Assembly (NCBI GenBank): GCA_963663005.2
Contig: CAXXHH010000003.1
Location: forward strand, 124,001 to 188,000
DNA length: 64,000 bases
Source of the DNA: CAINVV01 sp963663005
GTDB taxonomy: Bacteria; Bacteroidota; Bacteroidia; Bacteroidales; Prolixibacteraceae
Reading direction: 5' to 3'
The notes under the pieces were generated by a model that was given only the letters and a program-made list of their open reading frames with translations, made no database searches and was not told where the DNA came from. Position numbers and translations under genes: made by a program. Positions 1 to 8,543 of this stretch are shown piece after piece; position 1 is the first letter of the stretch, and every line of letters starts with the position of its first letter.

Positions 1-715
1 CTCACCGGGCCACAGATCAGGATTACGTGGGCTCCATTGTTTGCCAACTGCTCTGCCAAAGCAAAGCCCATCTTTCCGGTAGAATAATTTCCGATAAAGC
101 GCACGGGATCTATCCTCTCGTGAGTAGGTCCGGCAGTGATAAGAAAGGTTCTATTTAGGACTTTTTTTTTTCGGAGAAGAATTCCTCTATGATTTGGATG
201 ATGGATTCAGGCTCTTCCATCCTTCCCTTTCCGGATAAGCCGCTGGCCAATTCGCCACTGGCCGGTTCAATAACTCTTACACCAAATGATTGTAGCTTTT
301 TAAGATTCTCCTGCATGGACGAATGTGCAAACATGTCCAGATCCATTGCCGGAGCAACCATTACCGGGCATTTAGCAGACATAAATGTGGTCACCACCAA
401 ATTGTCACAAATGCCATTGGCCATCTTTCCGATGGTTGAAGCTGTGGCAGGAGCAACTATAAAAAGGTCGGCCCACTGCCCCAAGTCTACATGACTATTC
501 CACTCTCCGCTGGATTTGGAGAAGAAATCGCTTAAAACGGGCCTTCCTGATAAGGATGAAAATGTAAGAGGGGTAACGAATTCCTTTGCCGCCTCAGTCA
601 TTAAAACCTGAACTTCGGCGCCGGATTTAACGAGGCCGCGTAACAGGTAGACTGCCTTATATGCAGCAATACTTCCCGTTATACAGAGAACAATTTTTTT
701 CCCTTTTAGCGGCAT
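1..715 (-). CDS. coaBC: Bifunctional CoaBC (phosphopantothenoylcysteine decarboxylase/synthetase), partial and frameshifted
   Basis: Makes 4'-phosphopantetheine in coenzyme A synthesis: CoaB ligates cysteine to phosphopantothenate and CoaC decarboxylates the product. Residues 1-186 (155-715) are the flavin-binding CoaC domain, with the N-terminal ITGSIAAYKA motif, a conserved His in SHVDLG and the PAMDLDMF loop. The reading frame stops at 155-157. The next frame, from 153 to the window edge, encodes the CoaB start (ITAGPTHERIDPVRFIGNYS), so the enzyme is really continuous. The break is a run of ten T at 162-171 (A10 in the mRNA); eleven A would restore the frame. A sequencing deletion in the homopolymer is likeliest, with polymerase slippage as an alternative. 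The CoaB end lies outside the window. It sits downstream of the omega-like gene, the usual order in this phylum. Confidence 0.93.
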
Positions 716-742
716 TTAGCGATGATTTTAGTCGAAATCAGA

Positions 743-1069
743 CTATTTTTTTTCCTTAGCGGGATTCCGGTAATAGATTAAACCGTCTTTGAACTCTTCG
801 TAAGCGATCAGAACCGGTTTGGAAAGTCTTTCGTAATATCTGGAAATTTCAATCTGCTCACGATTTTCGAATACCTCTTCCAGGTTATCTGAATAGGAAG
901 CAAATTCCTGCAACTTTTGGTTCAATTCCTCTTTAACCTCTGCATTGATTTGATTAGCGCGTTTAGCAATCACCATCAATGATTCATAAATATTGTCTGT
1001 AGTTGAGTCCAACTCAGTCAAATTGCGGGGCACAGTGGTTGAAGCTGCTTTAACTTTTCTATAATCCAT
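743..1069 (-). CDS. RNA polymerase omega-like subunit (Rpb6/RpoZ family)
   Basis: A 108-residue protein resembling the omega/Rpb6 family as found in Bacteroidota, which helps assemble and stabilise the beta' subunit of RNA polymerase. The segment around residues 24-45 (TTDNIYESLMVIAKRANQIN) matches the omega pattern 'NRYELVLVAAKRARQL'. The family's C-terminal extension, here rich in Asp, Glu and Tyr, is longer than in proteobacterial omega. It lies between bamD (8 bp upstream) and coaBC (about 27 bp downstream), on the same strand, which suggests one transcript. The assignment rests on motif and gene order. Confidence 0.82.
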   Translation of the reverse strand: MDYRKVKAASTTVPRNLTELDSTTDNIYESLMVIAKRANQINAEVKEELNQKLQEFASYSDNLEEVFENREQIEISRYYERLSKPVLIAYEEFKDGLIYYRNPAKEKK

Positions 1070-1077
1070 ATTATATG

Positions 1078-1911
1078 CTATTTCTTAATTTCTTCTACTT
1101 TTTTGACATCTTCATCTTTCAAATTCATCATCTTCTTTGTGTTAGCAAAGAATCTATCGGCTTCTTTCCTGAATTTACTATTGGGAAATTCATCTACGAA
1201 AGTATAATATTCATCCAATTCAGAATTCAGGCGTTCCCGTTTCTTTTCATCGATACTGTTCTCACCCAACAAATATTTAGATTTCAGAAGATAAAACATC
1301 AACTCTTCCCTATATTTTGAATCAGGATATTCTTTCAGACTGTTTGTCAGGGAGATAACAGAAGCGCGGTAATCACCAAGATCGTAATATAATCTTCCGT
1401 TCAGATAGGATTTTAATACCAGTTTCTCGCGCAATTCGTCGATGAACTTATTCGCATCAGCAACCCGGGCGCTGGAGGGGAAAATATTGATGAACAGCTG
1501 AAATGCATCAATGGCATCCTGGGTAGTCTTCTGATCCAGCCTTGGTGTCGGCGAATCGCGGTAATAACATTCACCTACCAGAAACTGAGATTCCTCGGCA
1601 TACGTACTATGCGGATATTCCTTTATCAATTGGCGAAAATAATGCCCTGCCATCAGGTAGTCTTTCTGACCGAAATTACTTTTCGCCAGGTAATAATATA
1701 CCTGATCCGACCGGTTTGTACCCCGATAAATACTAATCAGCTCTGAATAAAGCAGAGTTGACTTGTTATAATCCTTTTTATCAAAAAATTCACGAGCCTT
1801 TTTGAGTTTATACTCATAATCTGTACTCTTGACTATTTTTTGATACTCTCCACAAGATGAGGCGATTAACAATACGCCAACGACGAAATATGTTCTCAGA
1901 TTCTGAATCAT
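1078..1911 (-). CDS. bamD: Outer-membrane assembly lipoprotein BamD
   Basis: A 277-residue lipoprotein: residues 1-20 form a signal with lipobox LIASSC, so Cys20 would be acylated. The mature part has tetratricopeptide repeats (NKSTLLYSELISIYRGT, DYLMAGHYFRQLIKEYPHS, DAIDAFQLFINIFPSS, ASVISLTNSLKEYPDS), as in the BamD/ComL family. BamD is the essential partner of BamA in folding beta-barrel proteins into the outer membrane. The C-terminal 40 residues are charged (MMNLKDEDVKKVEEIKK). It is the first gene of the bamD / omega / coaBC run and is divergent from the oxoamine synthase gene; the 200-bp gap between them must hold both promoters. Confidence 0.9.
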   Translation of the reverse strand: MIQNLRTYFVVGVLLIASSCGEYQKIVKSTDYEYKLKKAREFFDKKDYNKSTLLYSELISIYRGTNRSDQVYYYLAKSNFGQKDYLMAGHYFRQLIKEYPHSTYAEESQFLVGECYYRDSPTPRLDQKTTQDAIDAFQLFINIFPSSARVADANKFIDELREKLVLKSYLNGRLYYDLGDYRASVISLTNSLKEYPDSKYREELMFYLLKSKYLLGENSIDEKKRERLNSELDEYYTFVDEFPNSKFRKEADRFFANTKKMMNLKDEDVKKVEEIKK

Positions 1912-2109
1912 GGTGCAAAGATAAGTTTTTTCTGCATTTATATAATAGCAACAACCTCTTTTGACAGCTTTTTGGATTTGTTAACATGTCAGATTTTCGG
2001 TCGTCAACATTTTGCCAGGATGTCGATTTCTGACTTGTTGAAACCCAAAATAATTTTTAGATTTGCACGCTCTCAAAACATTTTGCAATACTACATAAAG
2101 TTTACTACC

Positions 2110-3354
2110 GTGGATATATTTGAAAAAATTAAATCTGACAAAGGAAACCTTGGTCAGTACCAGAAAGAAGCACATGGTTATTTTTCCTTCCCAAAACTGG
2201 AAGGAGAGATCGGTCCAAGGATGAAATTCCGTGGAAGAGAGGTTCTTAACTGGAGTCTAAACAATTATTGCGGACTCGCCAATCACCCTGAGGTGCGTCA
2301 GATTGATGCTGAGGCAACTGCTCAATATGGTTTGGCCTATCCCATGGGCGCTCGCATGATGTCTGGGCAGACCAGCAAACATGAAGAACTGGAAAAACAA
2401 TTAGCCGCATTTGAAAGCAAGGAAGATGCATTTTTGCTCAACTACGGATACCAGGGGATGATTTCGATCATTGATGCAATCTGTGGACGTAATGATGTTA
2501 TTGTTTATGATGCTGAAGCCCATGCATGTATTTTGGATGGCGTTCGTCTTCATATGGGTAAGAGATTTGTCTTTCAACACAACGACGTCGACAGCCTGCG
2601 CAAGCAACTTGGACATGCAACTTCTTTGGTTGAAAAAACCGGTGGCGGTATTTTGGTTATCACGGAAGGTGTTTTTGGGATGGCCGGTGATCTGGGTCAA
2701 TTGGATAAAATCGCTGCTTTGAAAAGTGAATTCAGTTTCCGGCTGCTAGTTGACGATGCGCATGGTTTCGGAACCATGGGACCAACCGGAGCTGGTGTTG
2801 GCGAGCATTTTGGAGTACAGGATCAGATTGACATGTATTTTGGAACTTTTGCTAAGTCAATGGCGGGTATCGGCGCATTCATTGCAGCCAAGGAAGAAGT
2901 ATGTGATTTCCTTCGTTATAATATGCGTTCACAGACGTTCGCCAAGTCCTTGCCTATCGCAATGGTTATTGGCTTATTGAAAAGACTGGAATTGATTAAG
3001 ACACAACCACAGATTCGTAAAAATCTCTGGACTATCGTAGAGGCGTTGCAAAAAGGCCTGCGTAGTGAAAATTTTGATCTTGGTGTAACAAATTCGCCTG
3101 TGACTCCTGTTTACTTGTCGGGAAGTGTTCCGGAAGGAACGAATGTAATCATGGATCTTCGTGAAAATTACAATATTTTCTGTTCGATCGTGATTTATCC
3201 GGTTATTCCTAAAGGTCAACTATTGTTAAGATTGATTCCTACTTCGGCTCACACGCTTGAGGACGTAGAATATACAATCAAAGCCTTCTCGGAAGTTCGC
3301 AAAAAACTGGAGGCTGGAAAATATATCGCTTCAAAAATTGCTCAGGTTTCCTGA
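2110..3354 (+). CDS. Alpha-oxoamine synthase, serine palmitoyltransferase-like
   Basis: PLP-dependent fold-type I enzyme that condenses an amino acid with an acyl thioester. An open frame exists from 1972, but I choose GTG at 2110 because the protein then begins VDIFEKIKSDKGNLGQYQKE, typical of this Bacteroidota family, giving about 414 residues. Visible are the substrate-binding stretch YPMGARMMSGQT, DDAHGFG (Asp and His near residues 215-217 contact PLP) and the PLP lysine in GTFAKSMAG (about residue 249). Relatives make sphinganine-type bases, sulfonolipid precursors or 2-amino-3-ketobutyrate; the substrate cannot be read from sequence. A role in sphingolipid or sulfonolipid synthesis is my inference. 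A strong bidirectional hairpin follows. Confidence 0.85.
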   Translation: MDIFEKIKSDKGNLGQYQKEAHGYFSFPKLEGEIGPRMKFRGREVLNWSLNNYCGLANHPEVRQIDAEATAQYGLAYPMGARMMSGQTSKHEELEKQLAAFESKEDAFLLNYGYQGMISIIDAICGRNDVIVYDAEAHACILDGVRLHMGKRFVFQHNDVDSLRKQLGHATSLVEKTGGGILVITEGVFGMAGDLGQLDKIAALKSEFSFRLLVDDAHGFGTMGPTGAGVGEHFGVQDQIDMYFGTFAKSMAGIGAFIAAKEEVCDFLRYNMRSQTFAKSLPIAMVIGLLKRLELIKTQPQIRKNLWTIVEALQKGLRSENFDLGVTNSPVTPVYLSGSVPEGTNVIMDLRENYNIFCSIVIYPVIPKGQLLLRLIPTSAHTLEDVEYTIKAFSEVRKKLEAGKYIASKIAQVS

Positions 3355-3370
3355 GGCAAAAGCAAGGCAC

Positions 3371-3403
3371 AAAAAAGGGAGAACGTTTGATTCTCCCTTT
3401 TTT
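3371..3403. terminator. Bidirectional intrinsic terminator
   Basis: An inverted repeat of A-rich GGGAGAA and TTCTCCC with a 7-nt loop, flanked by A6 and T6, lies between the convergent oxoamine synthase and DUF1080 genes. It can end transcription in both directions. Confidence 0.85.
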
Positions 3404-3417
3404 CGTTAATCCGATAT

Positions 3418-4056
3418 TTACTTTAGCTTTTCAATCCAAATATTCCTGAACTGGATTCTGGAACCCTCGGCTTGCAACCCGATTCCACCTTTAGTCATGG
3501 AGCAATCAGTTATGCTATTTTGAAGCAATCCGTTTACAGAAACCTCTACGGTATTACCTTTACAAACAATGTCGTACGAATTCCATTCGCCTGTTTTCTT
3601 CTCATTTGAAGGATGTAACTTAACAGCAATAGGTTTCACTTTTTCAGTTCCCACGTAAACACTGTCTCTTGCTTTTGCCTTTTCACCCGCAGCATTTACA
3701 ATAAAATCACCTGCATTTGCATCTTTCAACTGACATTGATAGTGCAATGGCCACATCTTGTCGGGACCATTGGTATGCACGAAAACACCACTATTGGTAG
3801 CCTTTTCCGGGTAACACCATTCGACATGCAAACGGTAATTTGAATATTCCTTAACAGTTCGGAGATATCCCATTGGAACCCCAACAGTTTCAATCACGCC
3901 ATCCTTCACATAAAAGAATTTTTCAGGCGCAACGGTAGGATCATTGACAAAGATTGTCCAACCCTTGAGATCTTTGCCATTGAACAGAGACTCTTTCTTT
4001 TGAGCATATCCGGCTACTGCGACAAATACCAACAAAGCAACAAGTACATTTTTCAT
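3418..4056 (-). CDS. Secreted DUF1080 (3-keto-disaccharide hydrolase-like) protein
   Basis: A 212-residue protein with a cleavable signal peptide (MKNVLVALLVFVAVAGYAQ). The remainder is one DUF1080 domain, a concanavalin-like beta sandwich: ESLFNGKDLKGWTIF at the start, SNYRLHVEWCYPEKATNSGVF in the middle and GGIGLQAEGSRIQFRNIWI at the end. Some members hydrolyse 3-keto-glycosides, and many stand in polysaccharide-use loci of Bacteroidota; here no sugar-use genes are adjacent, so the substrate is unknown. The location is probably periplasmic. The gene is single, with a terminator on its 3' side and a 160-bp AT-rich upstream gap. Confidence 0.85.
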   Translation of the reverse strand: MKNVLVALLVFVAVAGYAQKKESLFNGKDLKGWTIFVNDPTVAPEKFFYVKDGVIETVGVPMGYLRTVKEYSNYRLHVEWCYPEKATNSGVFVHTNGPDKMWPLHYQCQLKDANAGDFIVNAAGEKAKARDSVYVGTEKVKPIAVKLHPSNEKKTGEWNSYDIVCKGNTVEVSVNGLLQNSITDCSMTKGGIGLQAEGSRIQFRNIWIEKLK

Positions 4057-4217
4057 ACGTAAATAATTTATTTTTTAAAGGTCGTATAGAACTCGCATGT
4101 TGAAATTTTCATATTCTTGGATGAAAGGATATTACATGCTCGTTTCATATTTTAATTTTTTAACCAAAATAAAAGTACAACTAATTTGAAGGAAAATGAA
4201 GAGGTAAAACCTTAAAG

Positions 4218-5387
4218 TTAAATTTTTGCGAATGCCTGCTCCAAATCGCTTATCAAGTCTGCTTTATCCTCAACACCAATCGAGACCCGAATCAATGAAT
4301 CCTTAATCCCGGCCAATTCCCTCTCTTTGGCTGTGATGGATGAGTGAGTCATCAGCCAGGGATGTTCGATTAACGATTCTACGCCGCCCAAGCTTTCAGC
4401 CAGGGTGAAGAGGGTCAGGCTTTCCAAAAATTGCACGGCTTCCTTTTCGCCACCCTTAATTTCGAATGAGAGCATTCCACCGAAACCAGAGGCTTGCTTC
4501 AATCCGATTTCATATTGAGGGTGACTTTTTAGTCCGGGGAAATAGACTCTGGATACCTTTGGATGGCTTTCCAGATATTCTGCTATCGCGATTGCATTTG
4601 ATTGATGCCTTTCCATTCGCAACGACAACGTCTTTAAGCCGCGAAGGGTAAGATAGCAATCAAAAGGAGAAGGAACATTTCCAAGGGCATTCTGACTGAA
4701 TTTCAGCTTCTCATACAATTCAGTGTCATCTAACATGATAGCTCCACCAATGACATCACTGTGCCCGGCGATATATTTTGTTATACTATGCACCACGATA
4801 TCAGCGCCAAGTTTGGCCGGATTCTGAAAATAAGGTGAAAGAAACGTATTATCGACCACGACCAGGATATTGTGTTGGTGAGCGATATCCGAGATGGCTT
4901 TAATGTCGCAAACCTTAAGGAGTGGATTGGTTGGCGATTCGAGCCAGATAATTTTAGTTTCCGGCCGGATTGCCTCCTGAATCAATTTGGGTTGCGTAGC
5001 ATCCACAAGACTAACCTGAAGATTGTATTTCTCTTCCCACTGGTGAAACAATCTTTTCGTTCCTCCATACAAATCGTCAAATCCGATAATGTGGTCACCC
5101 GGCTTTATAAACGCAAAAAGAACAGTCGCTTCAGCTGCCAAACCCGAGGCAAAACCTAATCCATATTTTGTCTTTTCAAGCGAAGCATAACGCTGCTCGA
5201 GGGCAAAACGAGTAGGATTTTGGCTGCGGGAATATTGGAAAAATCCAGGATTTTTAACCTCTTTACGTGCATACGTCGAAGAGAGATAGATAGGCGCTAC
5301 AACTTCGTTCTTGCTTCCCGCAAGGAATTCGGCGCCTTCACCAACGTGAATGGCCCGGGTATCGAAAGAATAATCGTTTTTAGACAT
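4218..5387 (-). CDS. Trans-sulfuration PLP enzyme (cystathionine gamma-synthase / beta-lyase family)
   Basis: Cys/Met metabolism PLP enzyme of 389 residues. The open frame begins at 5450, but the conserved N-terminus MSKNDYSFDTRAIHVGEG starts at 5387, so I use that ATG. Motifs: STYARKEV, the YSRSQNPTR turn, Tyr107 in DDLYGGT, Asp179 in VVVDNTFLSPY and the PLP lysine Lys204 in SITKYIAGHSDVIGG. The C-terminal part ends with SLGGVESLIEHPWLMTHSS, the substrate-site loop. Members act as cystathionine gamma-synthase, cystathionine beta- or gamma-lyase, or methionine gamma-lyase; sequence alone does not decide. The role would be in methionine/cysteine interconversion in the cytoplasm. No partner genes adjoin it. 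Confidence 0.88.
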   Translation of the reverse strand: MSKNDYSFDTRAIHVGEGAEFLAGSKNEVVAPIYLSSTYARKEVKNPGFFQYSRSQNPTRFALEQRYASLEKTKYGLGFASGLAAEATVLFAFIKPGDHIIGFDDLYGGTKRLFHQWEEKYNLQVSLVDATQPKLIQEAIRPETKIIWLESPTNPLLKVCDIKAISDIAHQHNILVVVDNTFLSPYFQNPAKLGADIVVHSITKYIAGHSDVIGGAIMLDDTELYEKLKFSQNALGNVPSPFDCYLTLRGLKTLSLRMERHQSNAIAIAEYLESHPKVSRVYFPGLKSHPQYEIGLKQASGFGGMLSFEIKGGEKEAVQFLESLTLFTLAESLGGVESLIEHPWLMTHSSITAKERELAGIKDSLIRVSIGVEDKADLISDLEQAFAKI

Positions 5388-5480
5388 ATTAAGAAAGTTA
5401 TGAGATATAAGACTTGAAACATGTGTTTGGAGGTGTGCAATTATTTTCACATTTCCATATTAGCACATTTTCAAATTGGA

Positions 5481-6482
5481 TTAATGCTTTTCTGAAAGGT
5501 AGCGTTCTGCATCGATAGCCGCCTTGCAACCTGACCCTGCGGCAGTGACTGCCTGTTTGTAAATGGAATCCATCACATCGCCACAGGCAAATACCCCGGG
5601 AATATTTGTCGCGGAGGTTACGCCAATCGTTTTGATATAGCCCACCTCATCCGTTTCAATCATCGGTTTGAATATTCCGGAATTTGGCACATGGCCGATG
5701 GCCAAAAAGAATCCGTCGATTGGAACCACGACTTCCTGCTCATCTTGCTCTCCCCTGTTTTTTGTTAAAATCACCCCTTCAACAACCCCTTGGCCAGTCA
5801 GTCCCTTGGTCTGATGTTTCCACAATATTTCGATATTGGGCACTTTAAAAACCCTATCCTGCATCACTTTAGAAGCACGAAGCTGATCACGGCGCACAAT
5901 CAGATATACCTTCCGGCATAGTCCGGCCAAATAAATTGCCTCTTCAATGGCAGTGTCACCACCACCAACAACAGCAACATCCTTCCCCCTGTAGAAAAAT
6001 CCGTCACAGGTAGCACAGGCAGAGACTCCAGATCCGGCATATTTTTTCTCATCAGGCAGTCCAAGATATTGAGCCTCAGCTCCAGTTGCAATAATTACGG
6101 CTTCTGCCTCAATGACTTTTATTCCATCGATTGTAATTCGATGAACGCCATTACCAAATTCCGCGGCAGTAGCGAGTCCCCAGCGTACATCTGCGCCAAA
6201 GCGTAGCGCCTGATTTTTAAGATCTTCCATCATTACCGGTCCGGTAACTCCTTCAGGGTACCCTGGAAAGTTTTCTACTTCGGTGGTGGTGGTTAATTGT
6301 CCACCGGGTTGCAGTCCTTCGTACAAAACAGGATAAAGGTTTGCTCTGGAAGCATAAATAGCGGCGGTAAAACCAGCCGGGCCTGAGCCAATGATAAGAC
6401 ACTTTATTTTCTCAACCTCACTTGGTTGACTGGAAGGAGATCCGGAAGGAATTTCCGTATTCAAAGGTTTAAATAAATCCAT
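5481..6482 (-). CDS. trxB: Thioredoxin-disulfide reductase
   Basis: Flavoprotein of 333 residues that uses NADPH to reduce thioredoxin. FAD-binding GSGPAGFTAAIYASRA is at residues 32-47, the redox pair CATC (Cys156, Cys159) sits in SACATCDGFF, the NADPH-binding GGGDTAIEEA follows, and the FAD-closing GVFACGDVMD is near the C-terminus. A 20-residue N-terminal extension (rich in Pro and Ser) precedes the usual start; an internal start is possible but no Met is present there. The gene is separated by about 90 bp from the trans-sulfuration enzyme, and both handle thiol chemistry, though I would not claim co-transcription. Confidence 0.95.
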   Translation of the reverse strand: MDLFKPLNTEIPSGSPSSQPSEVEKIKCLIIGSGPAGFTAAIYASRANLYPVLYEGLQPGGQLTTTTEVENFPGYPEGVTGPVMMEDLKNQALRFGADVRWGLATAAEFGNGVHRITIDGIKVIEAEAVIIATGAEAQYLGLPDEKKYAGSGVSACATCDGFFYRGKDVAVVGGGDTAIEEAIYLAGLCRKVYLIVRRDQLRASKVMQDRVFKVPNIEILWKHQTKGLTGQGVVEGVILTKNRGEQDEQEVVVPIDGFFLAIGHVPNSGIFKPMIETDEVGYIKTIGVTSATNIPGVFACGDVMDSIYKQAVTAAGSGCKAAIDAERYLSEKH

Positions 6483-6576
6483 ATACTATATTTTTGGTTC
6501 AAAAATAGGCAAATTCGATTACAACAGCAATAATTGCTAGTGTAAATTATTTAATTATTTTAAATGATAAGAATAT

Positions 6577-6607
6577 TTTGGAATACGGAAAACAGAAGCT
6601 ATTTTTG
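6577..6607 (+). promoter_or_regulatory. Bacteroidota-type promoter of tRNA-Pro
   Basis: TTTG at 6577-6580 and TATTTTTG at 6600-6607 are separated by 19 bp, matching the known -33 TTTG / -7 TAnnTTTG consensus of this phylum. The tRNA begins 42 bp after the -7 box, leaving room for a 5' leader. Confidence 0.75.
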
Positions 6608-6648
6608 CAACCGCTTCAAGGTTAAATATACTTGGAAGCAAGCAATTT

Positions 6649-6722
6649 CGGGGTGTAGCGCAGCCTGGTAGCGTATCCGTCTGGGGGGCGGGGGGTCGCA
6701 AGTTCAAATCTTGTCACCCCGA
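6649..6722 (+). tRNA. tRNA-Pro, anticodon GGG
   Basis: A 74-nt cloverleaf: acceptor arms CGGGGTG / CACCCCG with discriminator A; D arm GCGC-AGCCTGGTA-GCGT; anticodon loop CTGGGGG with anticodon GGG closed by TCCGT/GCGGG; T arm GCAAG-TTCAAAT-CTTGT. It reads CCC and CCU. CCA is not encoded (CAA follows), so it must be added after transcription. The 45-bp repeat described below starts two bases after its end. Confidence 0.95.
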
Positions 6723-6723
6723 C

Positions 6724-6768
6724 AATTGAAAATCAAAGGGTTAGGAATTATTTCCTAACCCTTTTTTT
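6724..6768. repeat. 45-bp direct repeat, copy 1 (tRNA terminator; left edge of lasso cluster)
   Basis: Identical over 45 bases to 16238-16282. It contains a 13-bp perfect hairpin, AAAGGGTTAGGAA and its complement with loop TTAT, followed by T7, so it also serves as the tRNA-Pro terminator. It abuts the tRNA 3' end, a common integration target. The two copies bracket exactly the lasso-peptide cluster and its tailoring genes. Confidence 0.9.
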
Positions 6769-6836
6769 GAGGTTCCATACTGACTCCCAACTTTTTGTAC
6801 TCGATGCGCTTAACATATTACCTCAATATAAAAAGG

Positions 6837-8543
6837 CTAAGTTTCAATGTCCAAATCGATGGTTTTGTCAAAATATGGTCTTAAATTTTGACGATGGCTT
6901 ACAAAAACGATCGTAATCTCGCTCTTCAGTCGAACCAGACAGTCCATAATCTGTTTCTCATTCGCTGGATCCATGGCGGATGTAGCCTCATCCAACAACA
7001 GTAATTTGGGCTTTCTAATCAATACCCTGGCAAGAGCCAACCGCTGCCTTTCGCCTCCGGAAAAATGATACTGATAGTTGGCCAGAATGGTATCAAGTCC
7101 ATGCCGTTGAGATGAGACCAACTTGGCACCGTTAACCTGTTCAAGCACCTGAAAAATTTGCTCATCCGACAGCTCCTTGCCAGAATCCCAGATCAGGTTT
7201 TCGCGGATGCTACCATCAATAAAGAAAGGATCCTGGGGCAAATAACCTAGTCCGTTCCTCCATGCGGGAAGTAGCTCCGGTGTAAGGACTACCCCATCTG
7301 CCGAGATAGTACCAAATTCAACTTTCTGCAACCCGGCAATCAGGTCGATTAGCGTGGTTTTGCCACTACCTGATTCCCCTATGATACCAGTCATTTGATG
7401 GGCGGGAATGGATTGTGAAAAATTGGTAAAAAGCTGCCTTGACTCATCATATCCAAAATTAAGGTTGCTAATTTCCAATTGCTGATGGAGGGAGACACTC
7501 TCCCCCACCCTTGGTTTCTCTAATTCGCGTTCTTCAATCTCCCGGTCTATCTCCAAAACCAACTTGACCGATTCAACATTGGATACAATCATATTTGAAT
7601 CGCTATTGATCCCACTCAACTGGGGAAATATCCTGGCGAAGAGTAATATCATCACGAACAAAGTCGCCGTAGGAAGCTTAGCCACGCTGAAGGCCAGATA
7701 GACCAAAAACACCAGGGATATAACGCCCGCCAGTGCGAACAACAGCTGTGGGATCGCCCTGTTCTTCAACTGCTTGTATTGATGATCGAGCATCAATGTG
7801 TTCGATTCATCGAATTTTTTGAAGTAGAACCCCTCCGTTTGGTGCACTTTGGCCATCTTGACCGTCAACCAAAATTCGTCTATATGCTTCAGCATCTGCC
7901 GGAATGCCTGAATATTTCCGCTCCCCAGGAGGACAGCCCTTTTTAGATATTTTCCCAAAAACAGGAACAGCACCAGACCAATCAACAACACCACCAAAGT
8001 GAATTTAACAGAGAGCAGAAAAGCAAGAAAGAGATGTGCCGCAACAAAAATCAGTTTTGTAAACAATCCCAAATAAAAATAGTAATAGGTGGTCATTTTG
8101 GGAATCTCGGTGGTAAGCACCTGGATGTGGTTATGCTTGCTTTTGCTATTCAGAAAGGCCCAATCACTGGTTATGATCTTCTTGAAAATGCGTTTGCGTG
8201 TCTCATACGAAAACCCCTGCTGATATTGGGCTTGCCATATGGACTGAAAATAGTTCAGAAACGCAATCAGGAAGAGGCTCATTGTAAAAATGACAAGTAT
8301 TGGTGTCAACGTCACCTCAATACCAGCTTTGTCGAAAACGTCGTGAAAAAACCCGGCCCATCGCCCCTCTGTGCCATTGCTTTTGACTGGATCCATCAGC
8401 TCCAAAAGGGGGATTAGCAGAACGATTGTGATTCCCTGACTTAATCCCAGAAACAATGATATCAGGAACAAGAGGATTAGTCGACCGGGGTTGTACCTGA
8501 AAAAACCAACAAAACTTCGGATGATAAACAGACTATTCGCCAT
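6837..8543 (-). CDS. ABC transporter, lasso-peptide exporter (LasD type)
   Basis: A fused exporter of about 568 residues. Start at 8543 (MANSLFIIRS) rather than the longer frame from 8651, because AGGAGG stands 8 nt before it. Residues 1-330 hold about six membrane segments of the ABC exporter fold; no N-terminal C39 peptidase is present, as expected when leader cleavage is done by a separate protease. The ATPase domain shows Walker A GESGSGKTT, signature FSGGERQRL, Walker B LLLLDEATSAMD and H-loop VFVSHR. The start overlaps the end of the nucleotidyltransferase gene by 11 bp, so the two are probably translationally coupled. Export, and perhaps self-immunity, of the lasso peptide is inferred from context. 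Confidence 0.88.
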   Translation of the reverse strand: MANSLFIIRSFVGFFRYNPGRLILLFLISLFLGLSQGITIVLLIPLLELMDPVKSNGTEGRWAGFFHDVFDKAGIEVTLTPILVIFTMSLFLIAFLNYFQSIWQAQYQQGFSYETRKRIFKKIITSDWAFLNSKSKHNHIQVLTTEIPKMTTYYYFYLGLFTKLIFVAAHLFLAFLLSVKFTLVVLLIGLVLFLFLGKYLKRAVLLGSGNIQAFRQMLKHIDEFWLTVKMAKVHQTEGFYFKKFDESNTLMLDHQYKQLKNRAIPQLLFALAGVISLVFLVYLAFSVAKLPTATLFVMILLFARIFPQLSGINSDSNMIVSNVESVKLVLEIDREIEERELEKPRVGESVSLHQQLEISNLNFGYDESRQLFTNFSQSIPAHQMTGIIGESGSGKTTLIDLIAGLQKVEFGTISADGVVLTPELLPAWRNGLGYLPQDPFFIDGSIRENLIWDSGKELSDEQIFQVLEQVNGAKLVSSQRHGLDTILANYQYHFSGGERQRLALARVLIRKPKLLLLDEATSAMDPANEKQIMDCLVRLKSEITIVFVSHRQNLRPYFDKTIDLDIET

